From G963662605 sp963667005 (GTDB taxonomy: Bacteria > Bacteroidota > Ignavibacteria > Ignavibacteriales > Ignavibacteriaceae): DNA of 64,000 nt. Position numbers and translations under genes: made by a program. The DNA lies in NCBI GenBank assembly GCA_963667005.1, contig OY762937.1:2728001-2792000 (forward strand), given 5' to 3'. This document shows, in pieces, positions 50,913 to 60,261 of this stretch. How positions within the stretch are numbered: the stretch's first letter is position 1; the number at the start of each line of letters is the position of its first letter. The notes below the pieces were generated by a model, which was not told the DNA's origin, did no database searches, and saw only the letters and a program-made list of their open reading frames with translations.

Positions 50913-51467
50913 TTATAAAACGATAGCTAACATTTTTACAGGAGTATCATTGAGTGCACGCATTGCATGCGGATATCCTGAATCAAAGTAAATTGAGTCC
51001 CCTTCATGTAAAATAAATTCGTGTTTATGTATAAAGAATTTCATCTCGCCCGAAACCACATAATCGAACTCCTGTCCGGGATGAGAATTGAACTCGACAG
51101 GGGAGGATTCCTCTTTTGGCTCAATGGTCACCATGAAGGGTTCAGCCTTTTTATTGATGAAATTAAACGCCAGGCTTTCATACTTGTACTGTTTCCGCCG
51201 TTCGATTTGCAGGCCTTTTCCTTTGCGGACTATATTGAAAATATGAAGGCGCGGGTCTTCTCCGTTGAGCAGTGTTCCCAAAGGAACGTTGAATTTCTGA
51301 GAAACTTTCGTTAGAAATCCAACAGGAATGTCAGATTTACCATTTTCGTACTCGGATAGTATGTCCGGTTCTATTTGGAGCTCTTGTGCCAGTTCGGGAA
51401 TTGCTATACCGGCAATCTCCCGTAAGTCTCTAATTCTGCTGCCGATTTGTTGAAGCTGCTCATTCAT
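50913..51467 (-). CDS. XRE family transcriptional regulator with cupin sensor domain
   Basis: 184 residues. The N-terminal helix-turn-helix (about 7-62; RIRDLREIAGIAIPELAQELQIEPDILSEYENG) is followed by a cupin beta-barrel (about 110-184) with HPGQEFDYVVSGEMKF and HEGDSIYFDSGYPHAMRAL, holding the usual Gly/His metal- or ligand-binding positions. It likely senses an acyl or acyl-CoA ligand and controls itself and the acyl-CoA ligase downstream. An inverted repeat, TACTAT/ATAGTA, sits 11-31 bases upstream of its start and could be its operator. Confidence 0.9.
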   Translation of the reverse strand: MNEQLQQIGSRIRDLREIAGIAIPELAQELQIEPDILSEYENGKSDIPVGFLTKVSQKFNVPLGTLLNGEDPRLHIFNIVRKGKGLQIERRKQYKYESLAFNFINKKAEPFMVTIEPKEESSPVEFNSHPGQEFDYVVSGEMKFFIHKHEFILHEGDSIYFDSGYPHAMRALNDTPVKMLAIVL

Positions 51468-51477
51468 ATTGATTCAC

Positions 51478-51498
51478 TACTATATGTTCAAAATAGTA
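51478..51498. promoter_or_regulatory. Candidate operator of the XRE-cupin regulator
   Basis: TACTAT (51478-51483) and ATAGTA (51493-51498) are perfect 6-bp arms around 9 bases, just upstream of the regulator's start in the gap to the divergent uup gene. It fits an autoregulatory operator, but arms this short can occur by chance in AT-rich DNA. Confidence 0.3.
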
Positions 51499-51729
51499 TT
51501 ATTTAGATATGGTAACATTAAAAGACGTTATTTGTGGAAATTTCAAAGCAAAGAAATAATTCTTTGATATTCTTTATGTTGAAAAATACTAAAAAGTGAA
51601 TAGAATTCGTTAGAATTCCAGTAAAAAATATGATTTCCCCGAATTTTTAGTGGTACTGTAAGATAAATCCATTCGTTTTTTGTTTTCAAAGGCAGTTTTA
51701 ATAGGTTAGCAATTCAATTTTAGGAAATT

Positions 51730-53619
51730 ATGGCATCAAATATTACACCGGTCATTCTATCAGCTAAAGAACTGAGACTCGAATACGGGGAACAGAAAAT
51801 ATTACAAAATGCGTCGCTTAGTATTCACGAAGGCAGCCGCATCGGATTAGTAGGCAGAAACGGTGCCGGTAAATCGTCGTTTTTAAAAATAATCAGTGGT
51901 CTGATGCAGCCTGATTCCGGTGAAGTAACAAAGAAAAAAGATCTTGCAATCGGGTTTTTGTCCCAGGAATTTACACTATCGGAATACAAAACCGTTAAAG
52001 AGAACATTCTAGAAGGCGCATCCAAGATCGTTTCATTGTTAGAAGACTATGAACGACTTGCCACAGATTCGGCAAGGCATCATGAACTGGAAGAACGTAT
52101 TAATTTTGTTGACGGATGGAATCTTGATAGAAATATTGGCATCCTGTTGAAAGAGATCCATGCCCCTGAGTCGGATAGAATTGTAAATACGCTTTCCGGT
52201 GGAGAAAAACGAAGAGTCGCATTATGCCGGGCGCTGATCTCTAATCCCGATTTGCTCATACTCGATGAACCGACCAACCACCTCGACACCGATTCAATCG
52301 AATGGATTGAGAATTTTCTCAATCAGTACAAGGGCACCTGTATATTTGTCACGCACGATAGATATTTTCTTGATAGAATTGCCACACGTATCGTAGAATT
52401 GTCGAACGGAGAATTCTATTCGCATGCCGGAAATTATACGGAATTCCTTATTAATAAGACTCAAAGAGAAGCAATACAGGAAGTCGAAGAAAAGAAACGT
52501 CAGAATTTCTTGCGCCGTGAACTTGACTGGGTCATGCGGGGGCCGAAGGCAAGAAGAACTAAAGCTAAAAGCAGACTTGATAATTATTACGAGGTAGCCG
52601 CACAACAGCCGGTTGAAGCGGAACTTGATGTCGAGCTTATCATTCCGGTTCCTGAAAACCTTGGTAATAAGGTGCTGGAATTAGATGGCATTAGCGGTAA
52701 AATCGGAGACCGGACACTGTTTCACTCGTTGATGTATGATTTTAAGCCGGGTAGAAAATTAGGGATCATCGGTAAAAATGGAGTCGGTAAAACCACATTA
52801 CTACGGATTATCTTGGGAGAAACCGAGCCTGCTACAGGAACGATTGAAAAGGGAGAGAGAACAGAATTTAATTACATCGATCAGGCTCGTATATTACTCA
52901 ATAATGAGGATACCATTATAGAGGCTATCGGCGAGGGAAAAGAAACAATCCGGTTTGGTAAGCAGCAAATGCCCGTGTGGACGTACCTGCGCCGTTTCTT
53001 GTTCGCTGACGAGCGGATGAATACCCGTGTCGGTAAATTATCCGGTGGCGAGAGAAGCCGGTTGACACTTGCAAAGATATTGAAGAACGGTGGTAATTTT
53101 CTACTTCTGGATGAGCCGACCAATGATCTGGATTTACCGACCTTGCGGATTCTGGAAGAGGCACTTATTGGCTTTGCCGGATGCGTTGTTGTTGTCAGTC
53201 ACGACCGGTATTTTCTTAATAGGGTGTGCAATGGAATACTTGCATTTGAAAATGACGGCGCCTTATATGTGAGCGAGGGGAATTACGATTATTATTTAGA
53301 GAAACGTAAACATATACTCGCAAAATCTACTGATGATGCTACAAAAATAAAAAAGGAAGACACCAGAGTTAAAAAAACTACGGTTAAGTTAACCTGGAAA
53401 GAAAATAAAGAACTTGAAAATATCGAATCTGAAATTGCTGCTGCGGAATCCGAGGTTCAAAGGATAGAAGAGCTTTTTTCTGATCCGGATTTTTACAAGA
53501 AACATGGGGATAAAACAGCTCAACTGAATGATGAATTGAATGCTGCAAAAAACAAAGCTGATTTGTTATATAAAAGATGGGACGAATTGGAAACTAAAAA
53601 GAACATTTCAGCATCCTAA
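51730..53619 (+). CDS. uup: ABC-F family ATPase (Uup type)
   Basis: 629 residues with two ABC ATPase domains and no membrane segments. Walker A GRNGAGKSS and GKNGVGKTT, signatures LSGGEKRRVALCRAL and LSGGERSRLTLAKIL, and Walker B LLILDEPTNHLD and LLLDEPTNDLD are all intact. A P-site tRNA interaction linker lies between the domains (about 240-290). The C-terminal ~80 residues are a charged coiled coil (LENIESEIAAAESEVQRIEEL) typical of Uup rather than EttA. It probably acts on ribosomes or branched nucleic acids. It has its own AGGA RBS and is probably monocistronic. Confidence 0.93.
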   Translation: MASNITPVILSAKELRLEYGEQKILQNASLSIHEGSRIGLVGRNGAGKSSFLKIISGLMQPDSGEVTKKKDLAIGFLSQEFTLSEYKTVKENILEGASKIVSLLEDYERLATDSARHHELEERINFVDGWNLDRNIGILLKEIHAPESDRIVNTLSGGEKRRVALCRALISNPDLLILDEPTNHLDTDSIEWIENFLNQYKGTCIFVTHDRYFLDRIATRIVELSNGEFYSHAGNYTEFLINKTQREAIQEVEEKKRQNFLRRELDWVMRGPKARRTKAKSRLDNYYEVAAQQPVEAELDVELIIPVPENLGNKVLELDGISGKIGDRTLFHSLMYDFKPGRKLGIIGKNGVGKTTLLRIILGETEPATGTIEKGERTEFNYIDQARILLNNEDTIIEAIGEGKETIRFGKQQMPVWTYLRRFLFADERMNTRVGKLSGGERSRLTLAKILKNGGNFLLLDEPTNDLDLPTLRILEEALIGFAGCVVVVSHDRYFLNRVCNGILAFENDGALYVSEGNYDYYLEKRKHILAKSTDDATKIKKEDTRVKKTTVKLTWKENKELENIESEIAAAESEVQRIEELFSDPDFYKKHGDKTAQLNDELNAAKNKADLLYKRWDELETKKNISAS

Positions 53620-53708
53620 TAGACGTACTTTCCGGTCAATTTTAAACTAAAAACCGGGTCGCTTTGTCAAATTTATTTGATTTAACTAACGAAAGACGTT
53701 ACTCTTAC

Positions 53709-56141
53709 ATGAAAAAAATAGTATTCATTTTATTAATTATACCAATTATAATATTTGCACAAGGTCCTGAACAAGGGGGAAAAAACTCTCAAATTTCCGG
53801 CTCTTTAACGGGATTCGTATTTGACATGGCTTCCAAAAAGCCGCTTGAATATTGTAATGTTGTTGTTCATAAAACAAGAGATTCATCTGTAGTCAACGGA
53901 GCAGTGACTGATAATACCGGTGCATTCAAAATCGAAAATATCCCGGCAGGTAGATATTATCTTGCAGTTTCATTTATTGGTTATGACACTAAAAAAATCG
54001 ATTCAGTGTTTATTGGCCCTAAGAATCCAAATAGAAACATGGGCAAAATATTCATTCAGGACCACTTCTATAAAATATCCGATGTTGTCGTAAAAGGTGA
54101 TAAAGAAGAGGTCATCAACAATCTGGATAAAAAGGTCATTAATGTTGATAAAAACCTCGCATCTGCGACCGGTTCTGCAGTAGATGTTTTGCAAAATATT
54201 CCATCGGTTTCCGTGGATGTAAATGGTGCAATCAGTTTGCGGGGTAGTACAAATGTCACGGTTCTCATCAACGGCAAACCATCCGGTATGGTTGGTGTCA
54301 GCGGTACTGATATATTGAGTCAGGTCCCGGCTTCCTCAATATCGTCGGTTGAGGTTGTAACCAATCCGTCTGTTAAGTATGATCCGGATGGCACTTCCGG
54401 TATCATTAATCTTGTTTTGAAAAAAGAAGAGCAGGGCGGGTTTAACGGTTTGATGACATTGAATGCCGGAACGGAGGATAAATACAACTCATCATTCCAT
54501 ACGAATTACAAGACTTCATTTGCTAATTTCTTTTTTAATTATGACAACCGTTACATGAGAATGGGCGGTACCTCATTAGTTGATAGAACAAGTACATATA
54601 ATGGTGTTGAATCTTTGCTTTATCAAAACGAAGATAACCGGTTTAAGTTTGGCTCAAACAGCTTTAATACCGGCGCTGATATTTTCTTGAATGAATTCAA
54701 TACGCTTTCGGTTTCTGCCGAAATCAGAAAAATGAACATGAATGTCGGCTCGAAAACAAGAAACCTAAATGAAACCTCATCCGGTGCATTAACAAAGGAT
54801 TATTTGAGGACCGGCGTGTTTACCCGTGATGTGACAGGGCAGGAATACAGTTTGTCCTACAAAAAGACGTATGACCGTGCTAATGAAGATTTCACCATCG
54901 ATCTGGAATATGATGACCACTCTGCCGATGGAGGTCAGGACCTTGCCCAGAATAATTATTTTCCTGTCGGCTACATAACACCGTCACAGAAGTCAATCAG
55001 TAACAATAATTCGAAGCAGTTCCTCGGTCAATTGAATTATAATTATCCGATTGATGAAAAAACAAAAATCGAGAGTGGTTTAAAAAGTACAGTCCGTACT
55101 AGTGAGATGGACAATGATTACCTGTATGAGTCCGGCGGCAGTATGGTTGAAGACTTAACGCAGAAAAATTATTTCAAGTTTGACGAACAGATCCATGCGG
55201 CATACTCCATGGTTACCGGTGAAGCTTTGGGCTTGAAATACCAAACAGGACTCCGTTATGAATACGCTCAGACAAAAGGTCTCCAAAAAATCTCCGGTGA
55301 CTCATTTAACAAACACTATTCTGAATGGTATCCATCAATCCATTTGAGCAAGGAGCTTTCAGAGGGTTCCGAGCTTTTAATCAGCATGAGCAGGAGAGTA
55401 GACCGTCCAAGAGGGCGCCAATTGAGTCCGTTCGTCAGTTTAGCCGATTCACAGAACGTGACGCAGGGTAATCCGGCTCTTATGCCCCAGTTCACCAACT
55501 CATACGAATTAGGATATTCTACGACCACCGGCAAAACTACGATAACCTCGACGGTTTTCTATCGTCATTCGACCGGTATTATAACCTCAATCAGCTACCT
55601 GATTGACAACAATATTACCAAGACGACGTACGAAAACATTGATAAGAGTAACTCGTATGGCTTGGAAATGACGCTTGTACAACCTCTGGCATCATGGTGG
55701 AGGCTGAACGCGAACGCTTCATACTTCAACACAGAATACGTCAGCGACATTATGAGTCAGAATATTAATAAAAGTAATTACAGCTGGCTTGCTAAATTAA
55801 ATTCAATGATGCAGCTTCCGTATGGTATACAGTTTCAGTTGATGATGAATTATAACGCTCCTGTTATCATGCCGCAAAGTAAAGTGAAAGCGATTTTCAC
55901 GAGCGATGTAGCGTTGAAAAAGGACTTTATGGACGGTAAATTGACCATGACTTTACGGGTATCGGATATTCTCCATTCGCAGAAAAATATGACAGAAACC
56001 TCAGGGACTAACTTTTTAGCAAACAGTACCGACTTGCGCGGATCGCGGGTGGCATTTTTAGGACTAAGTTATCGTCTGTTCAACTTTAAGAAATCAGATG
56101 ATAGAAGTAACCGCGATAACGGCGACGCAATGGATTATTAA
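53709..56141 (+). CDS. TonB-dependent receptor-like outer membrane protein
   Basis: 810 residues from the ATG at 53709, chosen because a signal peptide starts there (MKKIVFILLIIPIIIFAQG); the frame upstream adds no signal. A carboxypeptidase-like regulatory domain (about 35-110; GFVFDMASKKPLEYCNVVV) precedes a plug (DVLQNIPSVSVDVNGAISLRGS). A large C-terminal beta-barrel of the OMP_b-brl_3 kind follows, with alternating aromatic strands to the end. No TonB box is certain. Ligand unknown. Such proteins take up large substrates or act as signalling receptors. No SusD partner adjoins it, so it is not a polysaccharide utilisation pair. Confidence 0.9.
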   Translation: MKKIVFILLIIPIIIFAQGPEQGGKNSQISGSLTGFVFDMASKKPLEYCNVVVHKTRDSSVVNGAVTDNTGAFKIENIPAGRYYLAVSFIGYDTKKIDSVFIGPKNPNRNMGKIFIQDHFYKISDVVVKGDKEEVINNLDKKVINVDKNLASATGSAVDVLQNIPSVSVDVNGAISLRGSTNVTVLINGKPSGMVGVSGTDILSQVPASSISSVEVVTNPSVKYDPDGTSGIINLVLKKEEQGGFNGLMTLNAGTEDKYNSSFHTNYKTSFANFFFNYDNRYMRMGGTSLVDRTSTYNGVESLLYQNEDNRFKFGSNSFNTGADIFLNEFNTLSVSAEIRKMNMNVGSKTRNLNETSSGALTKDYLRTGVFTRDVTGQEYSLSYKKTYDRANEDFTIDLEYDDHSADGGQDLAQNNYFPVGYITPSQKSISNNNSKQFLGQLNYNYPIDEKTKIESGLKSTVRTSEMDNDYLYESGGSMVEDLTQKNYFKFDEQIHAAYSMVTGEALGLKYQTGLRYEYAQTKGLQKISGDSFNKHYSEWYPSIHLSKELSEGSELLISMSRRVDRPRGRQLSPFVSLADSQNVTQGNPALMPQFTNSYELGYSTTTGKTTITSTVFYRHSTGIITSISYLIDNNITKTTYENIDKSNSYGLEMTLVQPLASWWRLNANASYFNTEYVSDIMSQNINKSNYSWLAKLNSMMQLPYGIQFQLMMNYNAPVIMPQSKVKAIFTSDVALKKDFMDGKLTMTLRVSDILHSQKNMTETSGTNFLANSTDLRGSRVAFLGLSYRLFNFKKSDDRSNRDNGDAMDY

Positions 56142-56167
56142 GTTTTATCATGATATGAGTTATAAAG

Positions 56168-56195
56168 AAAAAATCCCCTTAACGGGGATTTTTTC
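56168..56195. terminator. Bidirectional terminator between TonB receptor and acyl-CoA ligase
   Basis: AAAAAATCCCC and CGGGGATTTTTT (about 56168-56195) form a hairpin with A- and T-runs on both sides. It serves the plus-strand receptor and the minus-strand ligase that converge here. Confidence 0.8.
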
Positions 56196-56207
56196 TTTTA
56201 TGGAAAC

Positions 56208-58031
56208 TTATTTGCTACCATCATCGTACATTTCATCAATCAGATGTTTGTACCGTTCCTCAATTACTTTTCTTTTTATTTTCAAAGAGGGAGTCATTTC
56301 ACCACTCTCAAGACTGAACGGTTTATCAAGAATCGCAAATTTTCTTACCCGTTCATAATTAGCCAGATTCTTTTGGAATTTAACGAGCTCATTCTCCATT
56401 AAATCATATATCTCTTTTTGCGAAATTAAATCATCATTATCCGAATAGTTAATCGCGTGCGCATCAGCGTACGCACGGAGAGATTCAAAATCCGGAACGA
56501 TCAGGGCACTCAGGAACATCCTTCTGTCACCAATGAGGACAAACTGTTCAATGTACTGGCTGGCAAGGAACAGATTTTCGATAGGAGTCGGGGCAATATA
56601 CTTACCGCCGGATGTTTTAAATAAGTGCTTCTTACGGTCTGTAATCATCAAAAATCCTTCGGCATCGAAAACACCGATGTCGCCGGTATGCAGCCAACCG
56701 TCCTTGATGGTTTCATCTGTTTCTTTTTTGTTTTTGTAGTAGCCCTGCATGATGTTCGGACCGCGTGCAAGAATTTCTCCATCGGACGCAATTTTAACTT
56801 CAACACTCGGCATAGGCTTTCCAACAGTACCAAATTTGTAGTTGTCAACCCGGTTAACTGCGATAACCGGAGATGATTCAGTAAGTCCGTAGCCCTCAAC
56901 AATAATAATTCCGGCAGCTTCAAAAAATTCACCAAGTGCTCGCGGTAATGCGGCACCTCCGGAAATAAAAAAGCGAAGATTGCCTCCGGTTCGACCTCTG
57001 AGCTTGTGGAATACCAGTTTTTCTGCAAGCTTATGTTTCAAACTCAATCCGATAGGCAGCTGATTGGCTTTTTTTGCTTTAGCGAATTCAGATCCGATGC
57101 TAATTGCCCAATTAAATATCTTCTGTTTCTTTTCGGATTGACCCTCTACATTTTTCAATATCTTGGAATACATGCGTTCAAAAAAGCGGGGGACTGAGGT
57201 CATGATTGTCGGTTTTACCGTCAGCAGGTCACTTGCTACCGACTCAATACTTTGAGCGTAGGCAACCATACCTCCGCATGAAAGGGCAGTGTAATAGCCT
57301 GCCATTCTCTCAAAGATATGACATAAAGGAAGAAACGAAAGAAAAATATCCGTATCACTAATGGGGATTATCTTAAGGACATCATTCACATTTGAAATAA
57401 TATTCTTATGTGAAAGCAAGACCCCTTTTGGTTCGCCGGTCGTTCCTGAAGTGTAAATTATTGTGCAAATTTCATTCTCAGTGCACATTTTAGCTTGCTG
57501 CCAAAAGTATGATTCATCATATTTACTCGAATTCTTACCTGCATAGGCCACCTCATCAAACGATTTTATATGGCTACCATCCGGAGGTACATCTTTCTCA
57601 TTCATAACGATGATGAATTTCAGATGTTTGCAGTTATTTCTGATTTTCAAAACTTTGTTTAACTGGAATTTATTCGACACAATAATTCCTACTGATTCGG
57701 AGTTATTCAGAATAAATTCAACTGAATCCGCTGTTAACGAAGGATATAACGGAACATCTGCCGCGCCTAATCCTAAAATAGCCATATCTGAATACACCCA
57801 TTCAGGACGATTTTCTGCAATAATTGCAACTCTATCACCCCTTTTAACACCTAAAGACGCTAACCCACAAGCAAAAGCGATTGTATGGGATTTAACTTCA
57901 GAATAACTGACTTCCTTCCAATCATCTTTAACGCGATATTTGAGCATAGCATGAGGCGCAGATTTCTCATAGTCCTGTACAAGATTTGTGAACATTTGTG
58001 GAATTGTTTTGAATTCTTTCACTGCAGGCAT
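56208..58031 (-). CDS. Long-chain acyl-CoA synthetase (AMP-forming)
   Basis: 607 residues from the ATG at 58031, which has GAAGG 8 bases upstream; an in-frame TTG at 58037 lies right against the RBS and is rejected. The P-loop YTSGTTGEPKGVLLSHKN, VEGYGLTESSPV, and the C-terminal HTGDIGVFDAEGFLMITDRKKHLFKTSGGKYI mark the FAA1/FadD-like class with its characteristic long C-terminal part. It activates fatty acids for lipid synthesis or oxidation at the membrane. It may be driven by a promoter with TTGACA at 58176-58171. It is monocistronic. Confidence 0.93.
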   Translation of the reverse strand: MPAVKEFKTIPQMFTNLVQDYEKSAPHAMLKYRVKDDWKEVSYSEVKSHTIAFACGLASLGVKRGDRVAIIAENRPEWVYSDMAILGLGAADVPLYPSLTADSVEFILNNSESVGIIVSNKFQLNKVLKIRNNCKHLKFIIVMNEKDVPPDGSHIKSFDEVAYAGKNSSKYDESYFWQQAKMCTENEICTIIYTSGTTGEPKGVLLSHKNIISNVNDVLKIIPISDTDIFLSFLPLCHIFERMAGYYTALSCGGMVAYAQSIESVASDLLTVKPTIMTSVPRFFERMYSKILKNVEGQSEKKQKIFNWAISIGSEFAKAKKANQLPIGLSLKHKLAEKLVFHKLRGRTGGNLRFFISGGAALPRALGEFFEAAGIIIVEGYGLTESSPVIAVNRVDNYKFGTVGKPMPSVEVKIASDGEILARGPNIMQGYYKNKKETDETIKDGWLHTGDIGVFDAEGFLMITDRKKHLFKTSGGKYIAPTPIENLFLASQYIEQFVLIGDRRMFLSALIVPDFESLRAYADAHAINYSDNDDLISQKEIYDLMENELVKFQKNLANYERVRKFAILDKPFSLESGEMTPSLKIKRKVIEERYKHLIDEMYDDGSK

Positions 58032-58230
58032 ATTCAATCCTTCTTAGATGTATAAATGAAATCAATTGCGAAACTAATACATGAGATGAAGTTATCAAAA
58101 ATCTTTTTTTCTCAGCATCATTTATAAGGGGTTTTACGTTCAAAATTCGTATTTTAGACAGGTAATTTTGTGTCAATATGCTGATTTCTGATACAAATAG
58201 CAATTTATTACATAATTAGAAGAGATAGAA

Positions 58231-59775
58231 ATGTCAATTGCTGAAAAAATAATGGATTTCTTCCGCCGGAAGCAAAAAATTCAACCGGTTGAAGAAAACA
58301 AGGCTATTGCCAAACAGCGTTCGATGGGGAAAATGTATGCCAGAGACAGAATAGAAGTACTTCTGGATGATAAGTCTTTTCACGAAACCGACCTTTTTGT
58401 CGAACATGCCGGTAAAGATTTCGGTATGGATAAAAAGCAGCTTCCGGCAGATGGTGTTATTACCGGAACCGGAACGATCGGATCACACCCGGTAGGTATT
58501 TTTGCTCAGGATTTTACCGTAGCAGGCGGTTCTCTTGGTCTCATGCATGCCCGAAAAATTACAAAAGTCATGGATTTGGCATTGAAGAACGGAATGCCGC
58601 TTATCGGAATTAATGATTCCGGTGGTGCACGTATTCAGGAAGGTGTTAATTCCTTAGCCGGTTATGGTGAGATTTTTTACCGCAACACAATCGCATCGGG
58701 AGTTATTCCACAGATATCTGTTATTCTAGGTCCGTGTGCCGGTGGTGCGGTGTATTCGCCGGCTTTAACGGATTTCGTATTTGTTGTTGATAAAATTTCT
58801 AAAATGTTCATTACGGGTCCAGAAGTTATTAAAACTGTTTTAGGCGAAGAAATTTCAATGGAAGATCTCGGCGGTGCGAGAGTGCAGGCTGAGATAACAG
58901 GAAATGCACATTTCTTTGCTACAAGTGAAGCAGAATGCTTTGAGCAGATAAAACGCTTGATGACATTTATTCCATGGAATAATCAGAAAAAAGCCGATCC
59001 TGCCGTTCCTAAACCACCTAAAGTTATATTCGATATTGAAAAAGTTATCCCTGCTGAAGCAACAAAGCCGTATGACATCAGAAATATTATTCGCTCAATA
59101 AGTGACTCCTCTGATTTTCTTGAAATTCAGGAGTTCTGGGCGCCGAATATTGTCATCGGATTTGCCAGAATTAACGGTGAGACAGTCGGTATCGTTGGAA
59201 ACCAGCCGTTAGTTCTCGCAGGTGTGCTTGATGTTGATTCATCAGACAAGGCAGCCAGATTCATCAGATATTGCGATGCTTTCAATATTCCGCTTTTGAC
59301 TCTTGTTGATTTGCCGGGTTACTTACCTGGAATTGATCAGGAACATAGCGGCGTTATCCGTCACGGTGCAAAAATTCTTTACGCATACAGTGAAGCCAGC
59401 GTTCCTAAAATTACCGTTATACTCAGAAAAGCTTACGGAGGTGGATATATTGCGATGTGTTCACGTCATTTGGGTGCTGATTATGTGTATGCTTGGCCTA
59501 CAGCTGAAATTGCTGTTATGGGCCCTGAAGGTGCTGCTAATATCATCTTCAGAAGTGAAATCTCAGAATCTGAAAATCCTGATGCCACACGTAAAGAAAA
59601 GGTACAGGAATACTCTGAAAAATTCGCTAACCCATACGTCGCTGCAAAAAATGGACATATTGATGCGGTTATCAATCCGATTGAAACCAGAGAATATGTT
59701 ATCCATTCTCTAAAAACATTGGCAGGGAAGTCAGATATCCGTCCAACCAAGAAACATGGAGTTCCGCCATTTTAA
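58231..59775 (+). CDS. Acyl-CoA carboxylase carboxyltransferase subunit
   Basis: 514 residues with the two crotonase-like halves of the propionyl-CoA carboxylase beta / MmdA family. N-terminal AKQRSMGKMYARDRIEVLLD, the oxyanion-hole glycines in INDSGGARIQEGVNSLAGYG, GPCAGGAVYSPAL, and the second-half LVDLPGYLPGIDQEHSGVIRHGAKILYAY are all there. It transfers a carboxyl group between biotin and acyl-CoA, most likely propionyl-CoA/methylmalonyl-CoA. The next gene, 1 base after its stop, is a biotin carrier. No biotin carboxylase or membrane decarboxylase beta subunit is in view, so carboxylase versus decarboxylase cannot be decided. Confidence 0.93.
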   Translation: MSIAEKIMDFFRRKQKIQPVEENKAIAKQRSMGKMYARDRIEVLLDDKSFHETDLFVEHAGKDFGMDKKQLPADGVITGTGTIGSHPVGIFAQDFTVAGGSLGLMHARKITKVMDLALKNGMPLIGINDSGGARIQEGVNSLAGYGEIFYRNTIASGVIPQISVILGPCAGGAVYSPALTDFVFVVDKISKMFITGPEVIKTVLGEEISMEDLGGARVQAEITGNAHFFATSEAECFEQIKRLMTFIPWNNQKKADPAVPKPPKVIFDIEKVIPAEATKPYDIRNIIRSISDSSDFLEIQEFWAPNIVIGFARINGETVGIVGNQPLVLAGVLDVDSSDKAARFIRYCDAFNIPLLTLVDLPGYLPGIDQEHSGVIRHGAKILYAYSEASVPKITVILRKAYGGGYIAMCSRHLGADYVYAWPTAEIAVMGPEGAANIIFRSEISESENPDATRKEKVQEYSEKFANPYVAAKNGHIDAVINPIETREYVIHSLKTLAGKSDIRPTKKHGVPPF

Positions 59776-59776
59776 T

Positions 59777-60103
59777 ATGAATGAAGAAAAATCAAATACT
59801 CAAATAAAAGTTGATGCTACAACGTATGAGACACAGCTTTCGAAAAAGTATCTCATGCGGAAAAAGTATGTCCCAAAAGATCCGTCAATGCTGTATTCTG
59901 CAATTCCCGGAGTAGTTAAATCTATCACGGTTAAGGAAGGTAGTACAGTAAAGAAGGGTGACATGATTCTGGTACTCGAAGCAATGAAAATGTTGAACAA
60001 TATAAAATCTCCGATCGACGGAGTGGTTGAGAAGATTTTCGTGGAACCGGGACAGCAGATTGCGAAAGCCGGACAGCTTGTAAAATTTGTCATTAACGAA
60101 TAG
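59777..60103 (+). CDS. Biotin carboxyl carrier protein of acyl-CoA carboxylase
   Basis: 108 residues. The C-terminal ~70 residues are a biotinyl domain with AMKM (K71 is the biotin site) and flanking IPGVVKSITVKEG and SPIDGVVEKIFVEPG. The short charged N-terminus (about 1-38) is likely a linker. The start is the ATG at 59777, one base past the carboxyltransferase stop, where homology to the domain can begin; the frame continues upstream inside that gene. It carries carboxybiotin to the carboxyltransferase subunit. A terminator follows. Confidence 0.92.
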   Translation: MNEEKSNTQIKVDATTYETQLSKKYLMRKKYVPKDPSMLYSAIPGVVKSITVKEGSTVKKGDMILVLEAMKMLNNIKSPIDGVVEKIFVEPGQQIAKAGQLVKFVINE

Positions 60104-60109
60104 TTTAAT

Positions 60110-60139
60110 TGGGGCTCATTCTTGGGCCCCATATTTTTT
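60110..60139 (+). terminator. Intrinsic terminator after biotin carrier gene
   Basis: TGGGGC (60110-60115) and GCCCCA (60126-60131) form the stem, and a run of T residues follows (60133-60139). It separates the carboxylase genes from the cco operon. Confidence 0.8.
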
Positions 60140-60183
60140 CCTGCCTTAGTCATTGTTATTTTGCTGCTCGAATCAATACAGTG

Positions 60184-60205
60184 TAAGTGAAACTAATTTC
60201 ACTTA
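60184..60205 (+). promoter_or_regulatory. Palindromic candidate operator of the cco operon
   Basis: TAAGTGAAA (60184-60192) and TTTCACTTA (60197-60205) are perfect 9-bp arms around CTAA, 57 bases before the ccoI start. The spacing does not fit the FNR (TTGAT-N4-ATCAA) or CRP (TGTGA-N6-TCACA) consensus. No T-run follows, so an operator is likelier than a terminator. The regulator is unknown. Confidence 0.5.
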
Positions 60206-60261
60206 ATAATAGTTAATCTTATGAATTTGTTTTGGTTAGGTTTTGGTAGAATTGGAACTCG

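Noticed and set aside
60184..60205. CRP/FNR site reading of the cco palindrome
   Set aside because: GTGA and TCAC are 8 bases apart rather than 6, and no TTGAT/ATCAA half-sites are present.
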